NCBI GenBank assembly: GCA_018066965.1 | Contig: JAGPVP010000026.1 | Coordinates: 27,868-91,867, forward strand | DNA from: Zhongshania sp. | Lineage (GTDB): Bacteria; Pseudomonadota; Gammaproteobacteria; Pseudomonadales; Spongiibacteraceae | DNA length: 64,000 nt | Reading direction: 5' to 3' | Shown here: one piece after another, positions 38,486 to 46,855 of the stretch | Layout: each line of letters starts with the position of its first letter | How positions within the stretch are numbered: position 1 is the stretch's first letter | The notes under the pieces: generated by a model | What the model was told of the DNA's origin: nothing | The model's database searches: none | The model's input: only the letters and a program-made list of their open reading frames with translations | Position numbers and translations under genes: made by a program

Positions 38486-38971
38486 TTAGCGCACGATGAT
38501 TTTCTTTTTGGCGCGTTTAATTTCTTCTTCTAATCTTTGGTATATCGCCTGTACGTCAACGTCGCCGCCGACGGCCGCGCGGCTGGATATTTGAGTGACG
38601 GGGAAGATGGCCTCATCTTTGAATGGCACTTCAAGTGCGCGACTACGGCCTAAGCGGTCGATATAAATCACCCATTTTAGATCGTTCTCTTTACGCAGGT
38701 GGTCGCCGACGACAATACCCATGGCCTGCAGTAAGCGAGTTTGGTCGCCGGTGACGAGTTTGCGATCTAGCAAGGTTTGAATCAGACGCAGGTCATTATC
38801 GCGACTTTCACCAAAACTGCGGCCCAATTCCATGCGGCTAAGGTCGTTTAGCTGGCTGCGACTGTCTTCCATGTATTTTTCATCTGTGGGGGTCATGGGG
38901 TCTGTGCGCCAAGTATCGGCTATACTTAGCGGCGCTAAAATAAGCAGAAGTGCTACGGCTAGGAAACGCAT
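38486..38971 (-). CDS. DUF3806 exported protein
   Basis: A 161-residue protein with a signal peptide (MRFLAVALLLILAPLSIADT) and a DUF3806-like domain (QTLLDRKLVTGDQTRLLQAM, GIVVGDHLRKENDLKWVIY, DRLGRSRALEVPFKDEAIFP). The C-terminus is basic (EEEIKRAKKKIIVR). It is probably periplasmic. No function is known for the family. Confidence 0.82.
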   Translation of the reverse strand: MRFLAVALLLILAPLSIADTWRTDPMTPTDEKYMEDSRSQLNDLSRMELGRSFGESRDNDLRLIQTLLDRKLVTGDQTRLLQAMGIVVGDHLRKENDLKWVIYIDRLGRSRALEVPFKDEAIFPVTQISSRAAVGGDVDVQAIYQRLEEEIKRAKKKIIVR

Positions 38972-39150
38972 TGGGTTTTCTCCTGTCTCAACTCGGCAAA
39001 ACTTGGCTTTATATAAGGCTTTTGACTGCGCTTAAGTGAATTCGTTTCGCGAAAGTGGCTAGCCTAACTGGTTTACATTGATTTGTCCCTTGAGCTGTGT
39101 GGCACTGGCCAGTACCATTAGCGGCTTGCACCAATTTTGGAGATACCGGC

Positions 39151-40029
39151 ATGATTTCGGGTAGTGTGGTCGCCCTAGTAACCCCGATGCACAGCGATGG
39201 CAGTATTGACTGGCAAGCGTTGTCGCGTCTGATCGAGTGGCATATAGAGCAGGGAACAGACGGGATCGTTGCAGTGGGCACCACTGGCGAATCTGCGACC
39301 CTTGCGATGGATGAGCACAAAATGGTCATTAAGGCCTGTGTTGATCAGGTTGCCGGTCGTATAAAGGTGGTTGCCGGCACGGGTGCAAACTCCACTGCCG
39401 AAGCCATTGAGCTGACCAAAGTAGCGCGGGAAGTGGGCGCAGATGCCTGCTTGTTGGTGACGCCTTACTATAACAAGCCCACCCAAGAGGGCTTGTATAG
39501 GCACTATATGGCGATTGCCGACGCAGTCGACATCCCTCAAATTTTATACAATGTACCCGGGCGTACCGCCTGCGATATGTTGAATTCAACGACTATTCGC
39601 CTTGCGGAGCACCGCAACATTATCGCGATCAAAGACGCCACCGGCGATTTGGCGCGCGGTAAAGAATTGATTGATGCGGTTGGCGACAAGCTTGATGTAT
39701 TGTCGGGCGACGATGCGACAGCGGCCGAACTCATGTTATTGGGCGGTAAAGGCAATATTTCCGTTACTGCGAATATTGCGCCTGCGGCGGTCAAGGCAGT
39801 ATGCATCGCGGCGATGTCTGGTGATGTTGCCGCCACAGCGGCGGCAGATGGACCGTTGCGGATACTCCACGAGCGCTTATTCGTCGAGGCCAACCCAATA
39901 CCTGTGAAATGGGCTTTGTTAGCCATGAATATGATGGAAGATGGCATTCGTCTGCCCTTGACTGTATTGAGTGAAGCGGCGCAACCACACGTTACTGAAG
40001 CGTTAAAGCAAGCGGGATTACTAGACTAA
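39151..40029 (+). CDS. dapA: 4-hydroxy-tetrahydrodipicolinate synthase
   Basis: A 292-residue DapA that condenses pyruvate with aspartate semialdehyde on the way to lysine and meso-diaminopimelate. Seen are the pyruvate loop VGTTGESATL (about 43), Tyr133 in LYNVPGR and the Schiff-base Lys near 161 in IIAIKDATGD. GGAG lies before the ATG at 39151, which gives the normal MISGSVVALVTP start. The order dapA-bamC-MBL-purC is a conserved gammaproteobacterial block, and bamC starts directly after the dapA stop. Confidence 0.97.
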   Translation: MISGSVVALVTPMHSDGSIDWQALSRLIEWHIEQGTDGIVAVGTTGESATLAMDEHKMVIKACVDQVAGRIKVVAGTGANSTAEAIELTKVAREVGADACLLVTPYYNKPTQEGLYRHYMAIADAVDIPQILYNVPGRTACDMLNSTTIRLAEHRNIIAIKDATGDLARGKELIDAVGDKLDVLSGDDATAAELMLLGGKGNISVTANIAPAAVKAVCIAAMSGDVAATAAADGPLRILHERLFVEANPIPVKWALLAMNMMEDGIRLPLTVLSEAAQPHVTEALKQAGLLD

Positions 40030-41067
40030 ATGAGCACTTTTATGCACAGCACCGGTTTTCGATTAACCATAATGGGTCTGGGGCTGACACTTTTGTCGGG
40101 CTGTTTTGGTGGCGATGGTATGTTCCGCGACCGCGGACAAGATTATCGTCGCGCTAAACTAAGCGCAGCGCTGGAATTGCCACCGGGGATGCGCTCAGAA
40201 AGCCTCGACGATCAATATGTGGTGCCAGGTATACAAACCCATAAACCTCTTGAGGGTGAATTTGAGGTGCTGCGGCCAGAACCGTTAGCTAAGAATGTGG
40301 GTACGTCTGAGGTGAAAATTCAGACGCTGGAAGATCGCAGTTGGATTCTGATGGATGGCGACCCAAATCAGGTATGGCCACGTATGCGGGTTTTCCTAGG
40401 GCGCGCAGGTTTAGATATTGCTAAGGCCGACGGTAAAGCCGCGATCATTGAAACTCAATGGCGTGATCCTGACGGTGATGGCGCAAGTCGTGAACGCTTT
40501 CGTTTTCGTCTAGAAGAAGGCGTACAGCAGGGCACCAGTGAAATTCATGTGTTGGTGCAAATTAACGGCAATGATCAGTGGCCCAAGCTATCAGATAGCT
40601 CAAAACGCGAATCGCAAATGGTGCGCGTTGTAGCCCAGTATTTGGCAGACCAAGAAACCGCGGGTTCTGTGTCAATCCTCGCTCAGCGTGCAGATGGCAA
40701 GGGTAAGATATTTATTGAAGGTGGCGAGGGTGGCCCAGATAGTCGGCATTTGCGAGTAGAACTTCCTGTTGATCGCGCATGGGCTGCACTTGGTCTAGCT
40801 TTGGTGAAAGCAGGTTTTGAGATCGAAGACGACCGCCGCGAAGTAAACAAATACTGGCTGAGCTATATCGATCCAGAGGCGGAGCAGCCTGGTTGGTTTG
40901 CCCGTACTTTTGGCGCACGCCGCAATGGTTTGAGTCGCTACGTGGTTGAAATGCAAGAAATTGGGCCTGAAGAAGCGCGTATCTATTTAAATTACCAAAA
41001 AGGTCGCCGTCTGCGCGAAGCTGAGCGTGAAAAGCTGCTAACCCGTATTATGGGGTATTTGTATTAG
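40030..41067 (+). CDS. bamC: Outer-membrane assembly lipoprotein BamC
   Basis: A 345-residue lipoprotein of the Bam complex (formerly NlpB). The signal ends in a lipobox LLSGC with Cys25. An unstructured acidic and proline stretch follows (LELPPGMRSESLDDQYVVPG), the part that in Escherichia coli runs along BamD. Then come two helix-grip domains (about 95-215 and 230-340). The ATG at 40030 directly follows the dapA stop; ATG 40042 is an alternative. The stop overlaps the GTG start of the next gene. Confidence 0.93.
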   Translation: MSTFMHSTGFRLTIMGLGLTLLSGCFGGDGMFRDRGQDYRRAKLSAALELPPGMRSESLDDQYVVPGIQTHKPLEGEFEVLRPEPLAKNVGTSEVKIQTLEDRSWILMDGDPNQVWPRMRVFLGRAGLDIAKADGKAAIIETQWRDPDGDGASRERFRFRLEEGVQQGTSEIHVLVQINGNDQWPKLSDSSKRESQMVRVVAQYLADQETAGSVSILAQRADGKGKIFIEGGEGGPDSRHLRVELPVDRAWAALGLALVKAGFEIEDDRREVNKYWLSYIDPEAEQPGWFARTFGARRNGLSRYVVEMQEIGPEEARIYLNYQKGRRLREAEREKLLTRIMGYLY

Positions 41068-41825
41068 TGCGCTTTGCATCCTTGGGTAGCGGCAGTAAAG
41101 GTAACGCTACCCTGCTAGAGACTGACCAGAGCTGTGTACTGATTGATTGTGGTTTTACCATTAAAGAAACCGAGCGGCGCATGGCTAGGTTGGGGCGGTC
41201 GCCAACGGATCTAGCCGCTATTTTGGTTACCCACGAACACAGTGATCATATTAAAGGCGTGCTGCCACTGGCGCGTAAATACAAATTACCGGTGTATTGC
41301 AGCTATGGCACGGGAGAATATGGCCAGCTTCGGCTTTCGCACCATTGGCAGAATGTAGTCCTCGGTTTAGAAATTGATATTGGCGGAATTTCGGTGACCC
41401 CCGTCGCCGTGCCGCATGATGCACGTGAACCCTGTCAATTTGTGTTCAGATACCAAAAAAAAACATTTGGGCTGCTCACGGATTTAGGTAGTATTACGCC
41501 CTTCGTTCGGGAGCACTACCGCCGCTGTGATGCCTTGCTTTTAGAGTGCAACCACGACGTGACCATGTTGGCCAATGGGCCCTATCCGTATTCATTGAAA
41601 CAGCGGGTTGGCGGTGATTGGGGGCATTTGAATAATCAGCAGGCGGCAAATTTACTGGCCGAAGCTGAGGTTGGTCAATTACAGCATGTGGTTATGGCTC
41701 ATTTGAGCGAACAGAACAACACCCCCGCCTTGGCGAGGGCGGCAATAGAACCAATGTTGGCAAACAGTAACGCGCTGCTGTCTGCTGATCAAGAAGCTGG
41801 TTTCGACTGGCTTGAAATAGCGTGA
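41067..41825 (+). CDS. MBL-fold metallo-hydrolase (YycJ-like)
   Basis: A 252-residue metallo-beta-lactamase-fold protein starting with GTG that overlaps the bamC stop. It has [16 protein letters not shown] near the N-terminus, the metal motif [10 protein letters not shown] (about 62-71), LLTDLGS with the bridging Asp, LECNHD and a late His in [10 protein letters not shown]. The family resembles the exonuclease-like YycJ group. Its place between bamC and purC is conserved in related bacteria; its exact reaction is unproven. Confidence 0.9.
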   Translation: MRFASLGSGSKGNATLLETDQSCVLIDCGFTIKETERRMARLGRSPTDLAAILVTHEHSDHIKGVLPLARKYKLPVYCSYGTGEYGQLRLSHHWQNVVLGLEIDIGGISVTPVAVPHDAREPCQFVFRYQKKTFGLLTDLGSITPFVREHYRRCDALLLECNHDVTMLANGPYPYSLKQRVGGDWGHLNNQQAANLLAEAEVGQLQHVVMAHLSEQNNTPALARAAIEPMLANSNALLSADQEAGFDWLEIA

Positions 41826-41850
41826 TCTTCTTGTGCTAATGAGGCAAACC

Positions 41851-42570
41851 ATGGAAAAACGCGAAGAGTTGTATTCCGGCAAGGCAAAATCAGTCTACAA
41901 AACTGATGATTCTGACCGTTATATCCTCAATTTCAGAAACGATACCTCGGCCTTTGATGGTCTGCGGGTAGAACAGCTGGATCGCAAGGGCATGGTGAAC
42001 AATAAGTTCAATGCCTTCATTATGCAGGCACTTCAAGCGGCAGGTATTCCAACCCACTTTGAAAAACTGCTGTCTGACAACGACGCTTTAGTTAAAAAGC
42101 TGGATATGTTGCCCATCGAATGTGTGGTTCGTAACATCGCCGCGGGCTCGATTGTGAAGCGCCTGGGTGTAGAAGAGGGCAAGGAATTAAATCCGCCGAC
42201 CTTTGAAATGTTCCTTAAAAATGACGCACTGCACGACCCAATGATTAACGAATATCACATTCGTTCTTTCGGTTGGGCCAATGACGCGCAGTTAGATCGT
42301 ATGAAAGAGCTGACCTTTAAAGTTAACGATGTATTGAAAACTATGTTTGCCGACGCGGGCATGCTATTAGTTGATTACAAGCTCGAGTTCGGTGTGTTCA
42401 GCGACGGTGAAATCCATCTTGGCGATGAATTCTCTCCCGATGGCTGCCGTCTATGGGACGCTGATACCCGTGAAAAACTTGATAAAGACCGCTTCCGTCA
42501 AGGTTTAGGTAATGTAGTTGAGTCTTACGAGATTGTTGGCCGTCGTTTAGGTATCGACTTCGACGCCTAA
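41851..42570 (+). CDS. purC: Phosphoribosylaminoimidazole-succinocarboxamide synthase
   Basis: A 239-residue SAICAR synthetase of purine synthesis, joining aspartate to CAIR with ATP. Clear blocks are [53 protein letters not shown] and [17 protein letters not shown] lies seven bases before the ATG at 41851, and the start [11 protein letters not shown] matches the family. It closes the dapA-bamC-MBL-purC block. Confidence 0.97.
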   Translation: MEKREELYSGKAKSVYKTDDSDRYILNFRNDTSAFDGLRVEQLDRKGMVNNKFNAFIMQALQAAGIPTHFEKLLSDNDALVKKLDMLPIECVVRNIAAGSIVKRLGVEEGKELNPPTFEMFLKNDALHDPMINEYHIRSFGWANDAQLDRMKELTFKVNDVLKTMFADAGMLLVDYKLEFGVFSDGEIHLGDEFSPDGCRLWDADTREKLDKDRFRQGLGNVVESYEIVGRRLGIDFDA

Positions 42571-42583
42571 GCCGTCATTCTAA

Positions 42584-42620
42584 GCGTTAGGATTGTCATA
42601 TAAGATGATTATCCTAACGC
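42584..42620. repeat. Long imperfect palindrome downstream of purC
   Basis: GCGTTAGGAT-TG-TCAT and ATGA-TT-ATCCTAACGC pair over 14 bases around the loop ATAAG. There is no U-run, so this is not a clear terminator. It sits 44 bases before the small membrane protein gene and might be an mRNA-stabilising hairpin or an operator. Confidence 0.55.
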
Positions 42621-42663
42621 GATATTAAAAACTGGACGATATTTTCTTCAGACCCAATTCCAA

Positions 42664-42957
42664 ATGACTAGATTAGCCCACAAACATCGCATATCACTGC
42701 TGGCAGTATTATTACTCTGCCTCAGCTGGTCTGTGTGGTTGCAAGGTAATCACGTCCATATAGCGGAACACACGGCGATTGATGCTTGTGTGATCTGTCA
42801 TTACACCGCGGCGGCTTTACCGTCCACTCCAAGTAGCCCAGAAATAATCCCCGTCGTTATCGCCGTTAGTGCGGTATTGTTGATTACTGCGGCTGTACCA
42901 CTGCTAAATCTACGTCCTCCGGTCCGCGCTCCTCCTGTAGCACACTTCGTCGTTTAA
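42664..42957 (+). CDS. DUF2946-like small membrane/exported protein
   Basis: A 97-residue protein with an N-terminal hydrophobic helix (ISLLAVLLLCLSWSVWL), a short metal-friendly stretch (HVHIAEH, then DACVICH) and a second hydrophobic helix (VVIAVSAVLLITAAVPLL). This outline fits small DUF2946-type proteins, which are often next to copper or zinc uptake genes. The TonB-dependent receptor with a His-rich loop lies 190 bases downstream. A role in metal sensing or delivery is inferred. Confidence 0.6.
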   Translation: MTRLAHKHRISLLAVLLLCLSWSVWLQGNHVHIAEHTAIDACVICHYTAAALPSTPSSPEIIPVVIAVSAVLLITAAVPLLNLRPPVRAPPVAHFVV

Positions 42958-43150
42958 AAATCTAGAAAATCGAAATCGCTGATTGTTCGCAAGTAGTAGC
43001 TTTATTGCTGCTTGGTGTTTTCGCGCGAGTTCAATTGATTGCCACATAGTCGTTTTCGGCTGTGTGCAACTGAACCTGATTTTCTAAACAGCTTGATGAT
43101 TCGGCAGCGCGCTGTCGATTACGATGACGTGATACGCAGGATGTTTAACA

Positions 43151-45202
43151 ATGAAAAAATATTTTTTACCGCCATTGGTGGTACTAGCTGCTGCGCCAGT
43201 ATTTGCCGCAGAAAATAGTCGTATGGAACATGTTTTAGTGACCATGCCCATGCATAAAAAAGAAGCGCAGACGGCGTTGCCCGTCACAGTGCTAGATGGC
43301 GATGACCTTAAGCGTCAAGCCGCTGCGACCATTGGCGAAACCTTAAATCATTCTCCCGGCTTGAGTAGCGCCAGTTTTGGGCCAGCCGTGGGCCAACCCG
43401 TTATTCGCGGCCAACAGGGTGCCAGAGTGCAGGTGTTACAAAATGGTTTGCCGGCCTTAGATGTGTCTACCAATAGCGCAGATCATGCGGTATCTGTAGA
43501 GCCCATTCTTGCCGACAGTATTGAGATATTGCGCGGGCCAGCGACCTTACTTTATGGCGGTGGCGCTATTGGTGGCGTTATTAATGTGGTCGACGGCCGT
43601 ATTCCGGTTAAGCCGCTAGACGGTGTAGAAGGCGTTGCTGAGTTTCGTAGTGGCAGTGTAGACGACGGTCGCAGTGGGGTGTTTCGGGTAGATGCCGGAG
43701 ACGGCAGCTGGGTTGTACATGTCGACGGTTTGTATCGAGATTGGTCAGATCCCGACATTCCCGGTTTGGCAATCAACCCACGTAACGTTGAAGATACCGA
43801 CGAGAGTACTGACGGATTCATCGGCAATGCTAGCGGCAGAACCCGCCGAGTGACGGTGGGGAGCAGTTACCACTTTGAGGATGGATATTGGGGCTTGAGT
43901 TATTCCGAACTGAGTAATCAGTATGGCATTCCGTCGGGAGTGCATCACCATGAGGAGGAGCACGACGAAGATGAAGATCATGACCATGAGGAGCATGGCG
44001 AAGAAGGCGTTAACCTAGTCATTGATCAAACCCGCTGGGATATGGCGGGCGATCTTCATTTTGATGGCCCGATAGACCTTCTGCGGTGGCGCTTGAGTTA
44101 CAGTGATTATCAGCATCAAGAAATTGAATCCAGCGGCGAAGTCGGCACAACCTTTAGTAAAGAGGCCTGGGCAGGTCGTTTAGAGCTATCGCACCGCCCG
44201 TGGGGTAATTGGCACGGTGTGTGGGGCTTGCAGTGGTTGGATGCGGATTTTTCAGCATTGGGTGAGGAGTCATTTGTGCCGGAAAATACTACCCAAACGG
44301 TTGGTGTATTTTGGCTAGAAGACTATCACGCAGATAAATGGTCGCTGGAAGCGGGGATAAGAGCCGACATTGATAGCGTAAAGATTGTCAACACGATTGC
44401 TGATGACCAAGAAGAGACGAGCTTCAGCACCTCCTTAGCGGGCATATACGATTTAAATGATGTGTGGTCACTGTCGCTGGCTTTGTCAGAGTCGCAGCGT
44501 GCGCCGAATGCGGAAGAACGATTTTCTAATATCGGTAATACAATCGATCACTATGTCGTACACGGGGCTACCGGTGCTATCGAAATCGGTGATGAAAATT
44601 TAAAAACTGAAAAATCTCGCAATGCCGATGTGAGTTTGCGTGCTGACTTTGGTGCTGTGACGGGAAAAATTACCGTATTCCACAACCAATTTTCTGATTA
44701 TATCTATCTTGATAATACCGGTACGCAAAGTGATGACGCCGATATTCTGCAATATCGTCAGCAGGACGCGACCTTTAAAGGCGCCGAATACGAGCTTAGC
44801 TATAATCTGTCGCCGGCAAGCACCGAACAGCAGTATGAGCTTAAATTATTCGGTGATCGGGTCAGTGCAGAGCTGGATAGTGGCCAGAATGTGCCGCGCC
44901 TGCCGCCGGGACATGATGGCGTAAGCGTGGTGTGGATGTGGCGGGCGTGGCAGGCAGATATGAGCTATGTGCATGCTCACGCTCAAAACAAGGCGGGTGT
45001 TAATGAAGCGACCACTGCGGCCTACAATCGGGTAGACGCCAGTATTTCTCGCGACTTTACCTTGGCGGGAACGGTTTACAAAGCAATACTGAAAGGGCGT
45101 AATTTAGCTGATGAAGAAATACGCAGCAGTGCGTCGTTTATTCGGGATTATGCGCCAGAGGCTGGGCGTAATATTGAATTGGCACTGCGAGTTAGCTTTT
45201 AA
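43151..45202 (+). CDS. TonB-dependent receptor with His-rich loop (ZnuD-like)
   Basis: A 683-residue receptor with a signal peptide (MKKYFLPPLVVLAAAPVFAA), a plug (VLVTMPMHKKEAQTALPVTV, PVIRGQQGARVQVLQNG, ILADSIEILRGPATLLYGGG, GGVINVVDG) and a barrel ending in ALRVSF. Around residues 264-287 an external loop is loaded with His, Glu and Asp (HHHEEEHDEDEDHDHEEHG). Such loops are typical of ZnuD, which imports zinc, and of related copper receptors. AGGA precedes the ATG. I see no convincing Zur box upstream. Confidence 0.9.
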   Translation: MKKYFLPPLVVLAAAPVFAAENSRMEHVLVTMPMHKKEAQTALPVTVLDGDDLKRQAAATIGETLNHSPGLSSASFGPAVGQPVIRGQQGARVQVLQNGLPALDVSTNSADHAVSVEPILADSIEILRGPATLLYGGGAIGGVINVVDGRIPVKPLDGVEGVAEFRSGSVDDGRSGVFRVDAGDGSWVVHVDGLYRDWSDPDIPGLAINPRNVEDTDESTDGFIGNASGRTRRVTVGSSYHFEDGYWGLSYSELSNQYGIPSGVHHHEEEHDEDEDHDHEEHGEEGVNLVIDQTRWDMAGDLHFDGPIDLLRWRLSYSDYQHQEIESSGEVGTTFSKEAWAGRLELSHRPWGNWHGVWGLQWLDADFSALGEESFVPENTTQTVGVFWLEDYHADKWSLEAGIRADIDSVKIVNTIADDQEETSFSTSLAGIYDLNDVWSLSLALSESQRAPNAEERFSNIGNTIDHYVVHGATGAIEIGDENLKTEKSRNADVSLRADFGAVTGKITVFHNQFSDYIYLDNTGTQSDDADILQYRQQDATFKGAEYELSYNLSPASTEQQYELKLFGDRVSAELDSGQNVPRLPPGHDGVSVVWMWRAWQADMSYVHAHAQNKAGVNEATTAAYNRVDASISRDFTLAGTVYKAILKGRNLADEEIRSSASFIRDYAPEAGRNIELALRVSF

Positions 45203-45242
45203 ACTGTTGTATTAAAAATTAATTTCATGTTTTACTCATTAC

Positions 45243-45276
45243 ATCCGTTAAAGACGTTTTTTGGCGGATTTTTTTA
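45243..45276 (+). terminator. Probable terminator of the ZnuD-like receptor gene
   Basis: ATCCG and CGGAT, with an inner AAA/TTT pairing, form a weak stem followed by a run of seven T. Confidence 0.55.
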
Positions 45277-45458
45277 TTTTTAAGTCAGGAGTATGGCTAG
45301 CTTAGTGTTTTTGGCCTTTGTGTAAATAAGTCCTAATTTTGAGTAGTTAAGGAACAATCGCTAGGGTTGCCTTGTCAGATCACCTGAATACGGAAATAAG
45401 CGGTACGTTATTTTTTCGTTTTGATGTAACTGTCATGTATTTAAAGGAGTAATTGACC

Positions 45459-45662
45459 ATGAATAGCGATCAGACCGAAGGCCGGTGGCGCGAATTTACC
45501 GCGAAAGTAAAGCAGCAATGGGGCGATCTGACGGATGACGAGGTATTACAAGCAGAAGGTAATATCGACGAGATCGCAGCAAAAATTCAGCAAAAATACG
45601 GGGACTCTAAAGAAGCCGTTGCTACCAAGCTGAATCAACTTATGGAGAAATTTGAAAAATGA
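45459..45662 (+). CDS. CsbD family stress protein
   Basis: A 67-residue CsbD-like protein. It begins MNSDQTEGRWREFTAKVKQQ and goes on with WGDLTDDEVLQAEGN and KIQQKYGDSKEAV, the family core. AAGGAG lies nine bases before the ATG at 45459. These abundant helical proteins appear under stress, but their role is not known. It overlaps the following lipoprotein gene by ATGA. Confidence 0.92.
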   Translation: MNSDQTEGRWREFTAKVKQQWGDLTDDEVLQAEGNIDEIAAKIQQKYGDSKEAVATKLNQLMEKFEK

Positions 45663-45877
45663 AAAAATTACTTAACAGTATGAAATCTACACAAAGTAGT
45701 AAAATATTAATTGCATTTTTTATCCTTGCAAGCACTGTATTTGCAGTTAGTGCCTGTGAAGAAAAAGGTGCAGCAGAAAAAGCTGGTGAGCAAATTGACC
45801 AAAGTATGGACAACGCCAGAGACAGCTATAAAGAAGGTGTGGAAGAAGTACAAGATGAAGTAGACGACCATAGCTAA
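45659..45877 (+). CDS. Small acidic lipoprotein coupled to CsbD
   Basis: A 72-residue protein with a long signal ending in a lipobox (VFAVSAC), so a lipid-anchored mature part of about 40 residues. The mature part is charged and helical (EKAGEQIDQSMDNARDSYKE, then VEEVQDEVDD), similar in style to small envelope-stress lipoproteins. It shares ATGA with the CsbD gene, so the two are made together, probably in response to the same stress. Confidence 0.75.
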   Translation: MKKLLNSMKSTQSSKILIAFFILASTVFAVSACEEKGAAEKAGEQIDQSMDNARDSYKEGVEEVQDEVDDHS

Positions 45878-46026
45878 GTCTAGCTTCAGGGCGAGTTAAA
45901 GGCGTAACGCCTGATCTTAGCCTAGTGTTTAAAAAGCTGGCTGATGTGACGCGTTCACAGCAGCCGGTTTTTTTTATGGGTGATTACCTAATATGGAATA
46001 CAATACCTCATCAATCTGCAGATAAT

Positions 46027-46749
46027 ATGGGAATGTCGGTGCGCTCTTATTCTAGCCGTCTTGATCGGTTTATTAGTGCTCGTAAGGGGATGAAACGGGC
46101 AGATGTTCGTCTGCTTCTTGCCCAAAAAAGAGTACAAGTCGACGGGCTTATTGCCACAGATATTAATCAGCTTGTTGGCCAGTTTTCACATATTAGCGTC
46201 GACAATGAAGTGCTGCAGGATTGCGTACCTCGCTATTTGATGATGAACAAGCCGGCAGGAGTGGTGAGTGCCACAGAGGATGTGAAAAATAAAACGGTTC
46301 TCGATTTGCTCGCCCCAGATGAGCGTGTCGGTCTGCACATTCCTGGCCGTTTAGATTTTAATACCACCGGTTTAATACTCCTTACCAATGACGGCCATTG
46401 GTCACGCCAGTTAAGTTTACCTGAGCGAAATATCGCTAAAATGTATACCGTCACACTCGCGCAGCCCTTAGATAATTCCTATGTAGAGGCCTTCGCAGCA
46501 GGCATGTATTTTGAGTATGAGGACATTACCACGCGGCCAGTTAAGCTGGAAATACTGTCAGACCATATTGTCAAAGTCAGCTTAGTTGAGGGGCGTTACC
46601 ACCAAATTAAACGAATGTTTGGCCGTTTCCAAAACGAGGTAGTGGCTCTTCATCGTGACGCTATTGGGCCTTTAGACTTAGATTTAAGTTTGGCGCCGGG
46701 ACAGTGCCGCGCTTTAACCGCCGCCGAAATAGTGAGTTTGGCCAATTAA
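46027..46749 (+). CDS. RsuA-family rRNA pseudouridine synthase
   Basis: A 240-residue enzyme with an N-terminal S4 RNA-binding domain (RLDRFISARKGMKRADVRLL) and a pseudouridine synthase domain. The catalytic Asp is in GRLDFNTTGLILLTND (about residue 110); LMMNKPAGVVSA and VEGRYHQIKRMF are other marks of the RsuA/RluB/E/F family. It modifies uridine in rRNA; RsuA (16S) is the closest in length, but the target is not settled. The ATG at 46027 (or 46033) matches the family start; the open frame extends further left without a good start. Confidence 0.87.
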   Translation: MGMSVRSYSSRLDRFISARKGMKRADVRLLLAQKRVQVDGLIATDINQLVGQFSHISVDNEVLQDCVPRYLMMNKPAGVVSATEDVKNKTVLDLLAPDERVGLHIPGRLDFNTTGLILLTNDGHWSRQLSLPERNIAKMYTVTLAQPLDNSYVEAFAAGMYFEYEDITTRPVKLEILSDHIVKVSLVEGRYHQIKRMFGRFQNEVVALHRDAIGPLDLDLSLAPGQCRALTAAEIVSLAN

Positions 46750-46855
46750 CTTCATTGTTATTCAATTGATAGACACTGCGCTATTGGTGCCATTCTTCTT
46801 TTATACTTCGCCGCTGAAATAACCGCCACCCGCCACCTTGGAGCGCGAGCCAGCT

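Noticed and set aside
42958..43150. Zur box upstream of the ZnuD-like receptor
   Set aside because: I looked for the AT-rich palindrome typical of Zur sites and found no convincing match in this gap.
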